In this document: in pieces, positions 1 through 5,304 of the stretch
Numbering within the stretch: the first letter of the stretch is position 1
How the letters are laid out: every line of letters starts with the position of its first letter
NCBI GenBank assembly: GCA_015487825.1
Contig: WFOZ01000054.1
Coordinates: forward strand, 1 to 5,875
Source of the DNA: Planctomycetaceae bacterium
GTDB taxonomy: Bacteria; Planctomycetota; Planctomycetia; Planctomycetales; Planctomycetaceae
Direction: 5' to 3'
Length of the DNA: 5,875 nt
Notes under the pieces: model-generated
Databases searched by the model: none
The model's input: only the letters and a program-made list of their open reading frames with translations
What the model was told of the DNA's origin: nothing
Program-made: the position numbers and the translations under genes

Positions 1-1128
1 ATAATACGCTGCTCGATCTCCCAGGCCAAGCATGTCTCCCAAAATAACGATACGATGTTTGGGACCAGCTAATTCAGAAATTGCTTCCAATGCAGCAGAA
101 ACCGAAAGCGGACTTGCGTTGTAACAATCATCCAGAATCGTCCAGTTCCCGATTTTGCGAATTTGGCAACGCCCTGCCAAAGGTTTGAATCGCTCAAAGC
201 CAGTTTGAATCTGCCTGGAAGACATCCCGAGCTCTCGGGCAATTCCAAGTGCAATCAAAGCAGAATTCAGAAAATGCTTGCCGGGAACCTGGAGGTGGTA
301 AGCAGACTTTGCAACTGAAAAGTGAAGAACTCCCCGTTGGTATCGCATATCTTCTGCAAAAACATCGCATTGGTTTGAACAACCGGTTGTGAGATAACGA
401 GCGGGTAATCGTCTGTTGATTTCCGGAATGCAGGCGGTTTCATCTGGTAAAATCATTAACCCATTTTCAGCGACTGCATCGATCAATTCTGCTTTGGATT
501 CAATTACGACTTTAAGTGAACCAAATCCGTCCAGATGAGCGGGGCCAAGGTTTGTCAGAACACCAATTTCCGGTTCAGTCCAGGAGGCTAATTCCGCAAT
601 TTCTCCCGGAGAGGAAGCACCGAACTCGATCACGCCAAATTCATGCTCTTCATTTAACTGCAGTAGGCTTAATGGGACACCAATCTGATTATTGAAATTG
701 TGTGGACTTTGAAATCCGGTAAACGCTTCGGATAAAACGGTATGAATCATGTGCCTGGTTGTTGTTTTGCCAACGCTTCCGGTGATTCCGATTTTCAGAG
801 CATCAGACTGCCTGCTGTTCCAACGAGCCAGTTCCTGTAACGTCAGCAGTGTATCAGGAACAATAACCTGCGGTATTTCGTTGCTGATACCGGTTCTGTA
901 TTGCGATGCCGAACTAACGACAGAACCGATAGCACCACACGCTTTTGCCTGATCCAGAAAGTGATGACCGTCATACTTCCCACCCTGCAGTGCAATAAAC
1001 AAATCTCCTGGCCGAAGAGAGCGAGTATCAGTGGAAATACTTTCTACAGAAACGGCTTCAACGCTGGCAGAACTGTTCAGTTCTCCTCCGGTAACACGAG
1101 TCAGTTGCGAAAAGGTAAGCGGAAACAT
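1..1128 (-). CDS. murF: UDP-N-acetylmuramoyl-tripeptide--D-alanyl-D-alanine ligase MurF (C-terminus beyond window)
   Basis: MurF is a cytoplasmic ATP-dependent Mur ligase that joins D-Ala-D-Ala to the UDP-MurNAc-tripeptide, completing the pentapeptide that MraY uses. I translated 376 codons from the ATG at 1128 without a stop. The N-terminal UDP-binding domain has STDTR-x4-PGDLFIAL at about 32-47. The ATP P-loop is GITGSVGKTTT (114-124), with Val where Asn is common. HNFNNQIGVPLSLL follows at 143-156, then EFGASSPGEI (168-177), NLGPAHLDGFGS (193-204), and SKAEL with the probable carbamylated Lys at 212. The C-terminal domain begins around 320, with DDCYNASP (333-340) and LGDMLGLGD (363-371). 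The family usually has about 450-480 residues, so roughly the last 80-100 are missing. The ATG overlaps the murE stop in TAATG, and I see no Shine-Dalgarno, so translational coupling to murE is likely. Confidence 0.96.
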   Translation of the reverse strand, partial: MFPLTFSQLTRVTGGELNSSASVEAVSVESISTDTRSLRPGDLFIALQGGKYDGHHFLDQAKACGAIGSVVSSASQYRTGISNEIPQVIVPDTLLTLQELARWNSRQSDALKIGITGSVGKTTTRHMIHTVLSEAFTGFQSPHNFNNQIGVPLSLLQLNEEHEFGVIEFGASSPGEIAELASWTEPEIGVLTNLGPAHLDGFGSLKVVIESKAELIDAVAENGLMILPDETACIPEINRRLPARYLTTGCSNQCDVFAEDMRYQRGVLHFSVAKSAYHLQVPGKHFLNSALIALGIARELGMSSRQIQTGFERFKPLAGRCQIRKIGNWTILDDCYNASPLSVSAALEAISELAGPKHRIVILGDMLGLGDRAAYY

Positions 1129-2657
1129 TATGCGGAGACTTTAGCTCTGGTGTTGTTTGAACGGGAAAGCTTTATCCTCAGAGCGTTAAGAACTTCGTTT
1201 CGATCATGAAACGGATGAATCGTTCCGTTTATTTCCTGACCTGTTTCATGCCCTTTGCCTAAAAGCAGAACGCAATCACCCGCTTGTGCGTTGTTAATGG
1301 CCCATTGAATTGCAGTTGCTCGATCTTCTTCAATAATATCCGGCCCCTTGTTTTCCGGAAAGCCCTGGCAGAGGTCATTCATTATCTGCTGTATCGGTTC
1401 TCCACGAGAATTATCACCGGTCAACACGATAACATCAGCCAGTCGGGCTGCCTGTGCCATGAGTGGACGTTTCTCGCGATCCCGGTTCCCTCCTGCACCG
1501 AACAGACAGATTAATCGTCCGGATGTAAGCGGCTTAACTGTTTTAATAATGTTTTCAATGGCATCAGGTGTATGTGCATAATCTATAAAACAATCAAAAC
1601 TTTGCCCCAGAGAAATCCGTTCCATTCGTCCGGGAGGCAGGCATCCATGCTCAATTCCGCTCTGAATGTCTTCACAATCGATACCGATTTTCGAAGCCGT
1701 CGCAGCCGCCAGGGCTGCATTCATTATGTTGTGCCTACCTGGCAGCGGGACAACTATTTCCATTGTTTCTGCATCAAGGCAGATTTCAAATCGGCTTTGA
1801 CGCGACGACTGTTCGATAATAGAAACCTGAAAGTTATTTCCGCTCGAAAAACCAACGGTAACCGGCTCTAAAGAACTGCATCGTAACTTCAAAGCCTCCT
1901 GAATCAGGAGGTCATCTCCATTGATGATAAAGTCTGCGTCCGGGCGGCAGAAATCCTGTATCATACTTTTGGCAAGCATATAAGAGTTCATATCACCATG
2001 ATAATCGAGGTGATCATGCGAGATGTTGGAGATAACTGCTGCTCGCAACGAAACTCCGGCGATACGCTTCTGTTCCAGAGCATGGCTGGAAACTTCCATC
2101 ACGGCATGGCTTGCAGACTGTCGCGTCATTCTCGATAACCAGTCCGCAATAATATTGGCATCGGGAGTGGTCATTTTTGCCGTTGTCGGCTTGTTGGCAG
2201 AGTCGTCGTATTCAATTGTTCCAAGCAGTCCACTGTTTTTCGAAGCTGCTTTCAGAATAGACCGTAACATCCAACTGATGGTTGTTTTTCCATTGGTTCC
2301 GGTTATTCCCAGAATATCCAGTGAATTTGCAGGCTGACCCGCCAGGTACTGGCACAACCAACCGTAACAACGCCGAACATCAGAAACGACGCATTGAGGC
2401 ACTTCCACACCAACAAGAGGTATGGAAGTTAAAACACCACAGGCACCACGGCTGATCGCCTCCTGAATGTAGTCGTGACCATTATGACTTTCACCTGCAA
2501 TAGCTACAAAAAGCGTACCGGGCTCGCACTGTTTCGAGTGAGATGAAATACGTTGAAACAGTAAATCACCGCAACCAACAAAACTGGCTGAAGGAAGTAA
2601 ACTTCGAATGCTGTGCAAAACAATTGCAGAAGGGCTATTGGTAAGACTCATTCTCAA
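1128..2657 (-). CDS. murE: UDP-N-acetylmuramoyl-L-alanyl-D-glutamate--2,6-diaminopimelate ligase MurE
   Basis: MurE is a cytoplasmic ATP-dependent ligase that adds the third stem-peptide residue to UDP-MurNAc-L-Ala-D-Glu. At 509 residues it is full length. Motifs in order: PGTLFVAIAGESHNGHDYI (46-64); P-loop GITGTNGKTT (117-126); TTPDAN (163-168); EVSSHAL (188-194); HDHLDYHG (214-221) with the probable carbamylated Lys 230; DYAHTPDA (359-366); FGAGGNRDREKRPLM (386-400); DNSR (415-418); GKGHE (467-471). The retained Arg 418 and Glu 471 correspond to residues that contact meso-diaminopimelate in E. coli MurE (DNPR and GHE), so mDAP is the likely substrate. The Pro-to-Ser change in DNPR is unusual, and the N-terminal DSR motif reads HSK (40-42). 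I chose the TTG at 2657 because AGGGA lies six bases upstream, the same arrangement as at mraY. An in-frame ATG at 2651 would give 507 residues and cannot be excluded. Confidence 0.97.
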   Translation of the reverse strand: MRMSLTNSPSAIVLHSIRSLLPSASFVGCGDLLFQRISSHSKQCEPGTLFVAIAGESHNGHDYIQEAISRGACGVLTSIPLVGVEVPQCVVSDVRRCYGWLCQYLAGQPANSLDILGITGTNGKTTISWMLRSILKAASKNSGLLGTIEYDDSANKPTTAKMTTPDANIIADWLSRMTRQSASHAVMEVSSHALEQKRIAGVSLRAAVISNISHDHLDYHGDMNSYMLAKSMIQDFCRPDADFIINGDDLLIQEALKLRCSSLEPVTVGFSSGNNFQVSIIEQSSRQSRFEICLDAETMEIVVPLPGRHNIMNAALAAATASKIGIDCEDIQSGIEHGCLPPGRMERISLGQSFDCFIDYAHTPDAIENIIKTVKPLTSGRLICLFGAGGNRDREKRPLMAQAARLADVIVLTGDNSRGEPIQQIMNDLCQGFPENKGPDIIEEDRATAIQWAINNAQAGDCVLLLGKGHETGQEINGTIHPFHDRNEVLNALRIKLSRSNNTRAKVSA

Positions 2658-2659
2658 AC

Positions 2660-2671
2660 GTCATCCCTGAC
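2660..2671 (-). promoter_or_regulatory. SD-overlapping GGGA-loop hairpin at murE start (CARGGAUG core)
   Basis: On the coding strand GTCA-GGGA-TGAC forms a four-base-pair stem closing a GGGA tetraloop, extendable by one U-G pair. The core CAGGGATG (2669 to 2662) fits the CARGGAUG centre of the CsrA/RsmA SELEX consensus. The AGGGA within it is also the best Shine-Dalgarno for the murE TTG at 2657, with six bases between. A protein bound here, or the hairpin itself, would hide the ribosome site. The sequence is seen directly. The regulatory role is inference. Confidence 0.4.
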
Positions 2672-2705
2672 AAGTGGCATTTCTGAGAGAGACCATAAGC
2701 AGTGG

Positions 2706-2719
2706 AGGCATCCCTGCCT
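2706..2719 (-). promoter_or_regulatory. second GGGA-loop hairpin in the murE leader (CARGGAUG core)
   Basis: AGGCA-GGGA-TGCCT on the coding strand is a perfect five-base-pair hairpin with the same GGGA loop and the same CAGGGATG core as the hairpin at 2660-2671. The two stems differ in sequence, so the copies share loop and closing CA/TG but are not a simple duplication. Their centres are about 47 bases apart. Paired CsrA sites, one distal and one over the Shine-Dalgarno, are a known arrangement in other bacteria. Its use here is unproven. Confidence 0.4.
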
Positions 2720-2735
2720 GTATCAAATCGGCTGC

Positions 2736-2763
2736 ATTCTCTCAAATTCTGTAGATTGGTCAA
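2736..2763 (-). promoter_or_regulatory. possible sigma70-type promoter for murE-murF
   Basis: On the coding strand TTGACC (2763 to 2758, five of six matches to TTGACA) is followed after 16 bases by GAGAAT (2741 to 2736, four of six matches to TATAAT). Transcription from about 2729 would give a leader of roughly 70 bases containing both GGGA-loop hairpins. The -10 match is weak, so this is a candidate only. Confidence 0.25.
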
Positions 2764-2899
2764 GAGCAGACCCGTTTCAGGCCGCTTATGCAACATTTGC
2801 ACGCTCTGAGTTCCCTCTTTCCAATTCACAGCTTCTACCCCGGATTATTCACCAGCCCTCGGGCGCTAGTAGATCATGGTTCCTTTCATCGTTGTATGA

Positions 2900-2941
2900 G
2901 GAGCAGTCCCTGCAAACGGGAAGTGATTTCGGGACTGTTCC
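2900..2941. repeat. 11-bp inverted repeat / large hairpin
   Basis: The arms GGAGCAGTCCC (2900-2910) and GGGACTGTTCC (2931-2941) pair over 11 positions around a 20-base loop. In plus-strand RNA the single imperfect position (2903/2938) is a G-U wobble, giving an unbroken stem. In minus-strand RNA the same position is an A-C mismatch. Neither side is followed by a T-run, so it does not look like an intrinsic terminator. The left arm also contains GCAG-TCC-CTGC, a small competing hairpin. Confidence 0.55.
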
Positions 2942-2988
2942 TTATTCTCAACCGGTCCGTGAAAAAGTGCGTCTACCTGGGCTGAGCC

Positions 2989-3915
2989 TTATTTCTTCTC
3001 ATCAAAGAATGGGAACAATTTCTTAATATCCGCTGCGCTCGGCTGGCGACCGTATTCACAAATTTCGAATGCTTCTGCGTATTTCACTTTTTTACCACGC
3101 TCATCTCCGTACCATTTAACCAGTGCTGCCCGGTATTTATTGGCCTCAGCACCAGCGCGTCGTTCCCAGCCTTTTCTCACAAACGCCTTACGCAGTTCAG
3201 GCTGTGAAGCAGGGGGAGACTTTGCCATTCGCTCTGCATTACTCAGGGCACCACCTTCAAAAATTTGCGATTCCAGGGCGGTCAGTGCTTCGACTTTCTT
3301 CTCAAAGACATCATCGATTGAAACAGCGATGTCTGCTTCAAACGGATAGGGCTTTTTGAATCGATCGCTCGCATAAAGAAACACGGGGTTCTTTTTTAAT
3401 GCAGGGGTATCGGGGCAAAAGAAGGGGACCGTTACCATAAACGCAGCATCCTGAACAAGAACACCCACATACCGATGATCGGGGTGATAATCCCAGGGGC
3501 GATGTGCAATTACAATATCTGCCTTCCAGTCACGAATCAATCGGGTAATTGTGCGACGGTTTTCCAAGGTCGGCATCAGTTCGCCATCGTGAATGTCAAG
3601 AACTTCAGAGGTGACACCCAGCCTCTTGGCAACTTCGGCCGACTCAGCAGTTCTGCGTTTGGCAAGTGCCCCGCCAGACATGTTCCAGTGGCCGATATCT
3701 CCATTGGTGACAGAAACCAGTTTTACATGGTGTCCCAGCTTTGCCCACATGGCACCAACACCGCCACATCGATATTCGGCATCATCCGGATGTGCTCCGA
3801 AACAGATGATTCGCAATTTTCCATCATCGGCTTTCTCCCCTGCACAAGAAAAACCTGCAGGTAAGATGGCACCCACGATCATCAGACAAACGGCTAATTG
3901 TTTAGGAAAAATCAT
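2989..3915 (-). CDS. secreted PIG-L/LmbE family N-acetylglucosaminyl-type deacetylase
   Basis: The product has 308 residues and belongs to the PIG-L (LmbE-like) zinc-dependent deacetylases, which remove acetyl groups from N-acetylglucosamine-type sugars (MshB, BshB and the GPI enzyme are members). The first metal motif AHPDD is at 41-45 (His 42, Asp 45), followed by CGG at 50-52. The second, HPDHR, is at 144-148, with His 147 the expected third zinc ligand. A hydrophobic stretch at residues 5-22 after Lys 5 resembles a signal peptide, probably cut near SCA-GE at 25/26, so the enzyme should act outside the cytoplasmic membrane. The Lys/Arg-rich tail from about 240 to 308 extends past the usual core. 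The gene sits between mraY and murE, separated from both by more than 200 bases. The substrate is unknown, and a cell-wall sugar is only suggested by the neighbours. The Shine-Dalgarno is weak (GAAGAAAG). Confidence 0.9.
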   Translation of the reverse strand: MIFPKQLAVCLMIVGAILPAGFSCAGEKADDGKLRIICFGAHPDDAEYRCGGVGAMWAKLGHHVKLVSVTNGDIGHWNMSGGALAKRRTAESAEVAKRLGVTSEVLDIHDGELMPTLENRRTITRLIRDWKADIVIAHRPWDYHPDHRYVGVLVQDAAFMVTVPFFCPDTPALKKNPVFLYASDRFKKPYPFEADIAVSIDDVFEKKVEALTALESQIFEGGALSNAERMAKSPPASQPELRKAFVRKGWERRAGAEANKYRAALVKWYGDERGKKVKYAEAFEICEYGRQPSAADIKKLFPFFDEKK

Positions 3916-4051
3916 TCAATCTACTTTCTTCATAAGAATGTGACAGTCCAGCTGGATTTATTCAGGCGAGCCGATTGTAAACGATCCGGTAATTGATTGC
4001 TGCAACAAATTCTGCCGAAGGGCTTCCGTTATCGGTTCGTACTGTTGGAAT

Positions 4052-4081
4052 ATTCTAGCGACTTGTTGAGGTGATAATCAA
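4052..4081 (-). promoter_or_regulatory. possible promoter for the PIG-L deacetylase gene
   Basis: On the coding strand TTGATT (4081 to 4076, four of six matches to TTGACA) and TAGAAT (4057 to 4052, five of six matches to TATAAT) are 18 bases apart. The start would lie near 4045, giving a leader of about 130 bases. The rest of the 211-bp gap between mraY and this gene shows no terminator I can support. Confidence 0.28.
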
Positions 4082-4126
4082 TCTCACAGGCGGCGCGGTC
4101 TCTCCGGAAGACAGACTCTTTTTTAT

Positions 4127-5230
4127 CTAAAGAATTTTCAGACTTGCCAGAGACAGAATCGCTAACAGAGCAGCACAGATCCAGAAACGGATGACGACTT
4201 TAATTTCATGGTCACCCGAAAGGACAAAGTGGTTATGTAGCGGACTGCATTTCAACACTCGTTTGCCTGTGAGGCGGTACGACCCAATCTGTAGAATTAC
4301 AGAAAGTGTTTCAATGACAAAAATCCCGCCGATGATCACCAGCAAAAACTCCTGTCTGGTAACCAGTGCGGAAAAGCCAAGGATGACACCTATTGGCAAA
4401 GAACCGGTATCTCCCATGAAGACCTGAGCCGGATAGCAATTATACCACAGAAAGCCCAGCATCGCCCCAACCAGTGAGCCGAGCAGGACTCCCACTTCTC
4501 CCGAGCCGGGGATATACGGTATGGCCAGATATTCCGCAAGGATTTTGTGTCCAGCCAGATAGGTTAATGCAATCAAGGCCCCTCCAGCAAAAATAGTACA
4601 ACCTGCCGCCAGTCCATCCAAGCCGTCAGTCAGGTTTACTGCGTTGGATGTGCTCACCAATACCAGGCCGGTCCAGACGATAAAACCGATACCAATCGGA
4701 ATGGCCACATTGCCGATAGGGAAAATCAATTCTGTTCCCAATGGAATATTCAGTTGATGTTGATACAGAGGCAACCCGGCCAGAATCGCAAGTATCCACT
4801 GTATCATAAATTTCGTTCGTGCGGTCATTCCTTTTGTGCTGGAATTCAGTTTCTGCCAGTCGTCAACAGCCCCCAGCATCGCAAAACTGATTGTGAGAAA
4901 CAGCCCCAGTTGCACATAATGATTAGCCAGATTCCCCCAGACAATCATGGAAAGCACAACAGCTGAAACAATAAACAAGCCTCCCATCGTTGGAGTCTCG
5001 TTTTTTCCCTGATGCAATTTATCCAAAGTAGGCGACGAACTGACTACTTTTTCCCGGAATCTCTTTTTCAAAAAAGAAATTGCAAACGGGCCGAGAAGCA
5101 ACGCAAATAGAAATGAAGTGACACTTGCCATCGCGATCCGTGCGGTTAAATAAACACGCGAATCCCCCGAAGTATGCAAGCCGACTTGCTGGAATAAAGG
5201 CAAGACATTTTGTAGCAGCCACAAAACCAT
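4127..5230 (-). CDS. mraY: phospho-N-acetylmuramoyl-pentapeptide-transferase MraY
   Basis: MraY is the polytopic inner-membrane enzyme that transfers phospho-MurNAc-pentapeptide from UDP to undecaprenyl phosphate, making lipid I. The 367 residues are slightly above the common 320-360. The chain is strongly hydrophobic, with about ten membrane segments. Motifs in order: [12 protein letters not shown] (73-84); GAVDDW (120-125) with the catalytic Asp pair 123-124; [15 protein letters not shown] (196-210); [11 protein letters not shown] (271-281); SPLHNHF (329-335). The last is normally PxHHHF, so the central His is Asn 333. The following segment reads SGDHE (338-342) where many homologues have KGWPE. 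The start is well supported: AAGGA lies six bases before the ATG and a TATAAT box sits just upstream. In most bacteria mraY follows murE-murF in the same operon. Here it precedes them with another gene in between, so it probably has its own promoter. Confidence 0.97.
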   Translation of the reverse strand: MVLWLLQNVLPLFQQVGLHTSGDSRVYLTARIAMASVTSFLFALLLGPFAISFLKKRFREKVVSSSPTLDKLHQGKNETPTMGGLFIVSAVVLSMIVWGNLANHYVQLGLFLTISFAMLGAVDDWQKLNSSTKGMTARTKFMIQWILAILAGLPLYQHQLNIPLGTELIFPIGNVAIPIGIGFIVWTGLVLVSTSNAVNLTDGLDGLAAGCTIFAGGALIALTYLAGHKILAEYLAIPYIPGSGEVGVLLGSLVGAMLGFLWYNCYPAQVFMGDTGSLPIGVILGFSALVTRQEFLLVIIGGIFVIETLSVILQIGSYRLTGKRVLKCSPLHNHFVLSGDHEIKVVIRFWICAALLAILSLASLKIL

Positions 5231-5233
5231 TAA

Positions 5234-5243
5234 TCATCCTTGA
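5234..5243 (-). promoter_or_regulatory. mraY ribosome-binding site inside a CARGGAUG core
   Basis: CAAGGATG (5242 to 5235) contains the mraY Shine-Dalgarno AAGGA with six bases to the ATG. TCA-AGGA-TGA can form a three-base-pair stem, weaker than the two hairpins ahead of murE. Aligned on the start codon, CAAGGATGA here and CAGGGATGA at murE are in the same register. The ribosome-binding role is strongly supported. Extra regulation is inference. Confidence 0.6.
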
Positions 5244-5245
5244 AT

Positions 5246-5278
5246 CGTAGTATGCATGATTATAATGCCTGAACTACG
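5246..5278. repeat. imperfect nested dyad over the mraY -10 box
   Basis: The outer arms CGTAGT (5246-5251) and ACTACG (5273-5278) flank the inner arms GCAT (5254-5257) and ATGC (5265-5268), which enclose GATTATA. The spacers between outer and inner arms differ (two against four bases). A dyad over a -10 box and transcription start could be a repressor operator or a 5'-end hairpin. No regulator gene is visible to support either. Confidence 0.3.
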
Positions 5279-5287
5279 TTGTGTTGG
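5259..5287 (-). promoter_or_regulatory. probable mraY promoter with perfect -10 box
   Basis: TATAAT (5264 to 5259) on the coding strand is a perfect sigma70-type -10 box, about 28 bases before the mraY ATG. At a 17-base spacer the -35 hexamer would be CCAACA (5287 to 5282), matching TTGACA at only three positions, so a weak or activator-dependent -35 is likely. The box lies within ATTATAAT, which is self-complementary, so a plus-strand -10 is equally possible, but no plus-strand gene follows. Confidence 0.45.
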
Positions 5288-5304
5288 GGCATAAACTCGT
5301 AATT

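Larger units (their letters stand above)
2658..2988. other. 331-bp intergenic region between the PIG-L gene and murE
   Basis: No convincing gene is present. Read towards murE it holds, in order: no clear terminator after the deacetylase gene; a long hairpin with arms at 2931-2941 and 2900-2910; a weak promoter candidate near 2763-2736; and two GGGA-loop hairpins ending at the murE ribosome site. Open frames exist on both strands, including one that crosses the whole gap on the plus strand. None has a recognisable motif or a protein-like composition, and they run into the flanking genes. Confidence 0.6.

Noticed and set aside
2635..2829. 64-codon minus-strand frame ahead of and overlapping the murE start
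   Set aside because: It has no motif or clear ribosome site, and it overlaps the murE start in another frame. Its sequence is explained by leader structure rather than by a protein.
2613..3026. 137-codon plus-strand open frame crossing the whole gap between murE and the deacetylase gene
   Set aside because: It overlaps both neighbours antisense, has no recognisable motif, and reads as Ser/Arg/His/Gln-rich low-information sequence. A frame of this length can occur by chance at this base composition.
3842..3849. Possible lipobox around GFSC in the deacetylase signal peptide
   Set aside because: Positions -3 and -2 (Gly, Phe) do not fit the lipobox consensus. Ordinary signal peptidase cleavage after SCA is more likely.
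3974..4005. TACAAT with an upstream TTGCAG before the deacetylase gene
   Set aside because: The spacer is 20 bases, too long for a normal promoter. The TTGATT/TAGAAT pair at 4081-4052 is better.
4098..4124. GTCT/AGAC stem followed by a T-run near 4119-4124
   Set aside because: The stem is only four base pairs, and the T-run follows it on the plus strand, opposite to all genes here. It is not a credible terminator.
4378..4385. A further CAAGGATG on the plus strand inside mraY
   Set aside because: It is antisense within a coding region, with no start codon or transcript to act on. It is a useful reminder that the motif does occur by chance.
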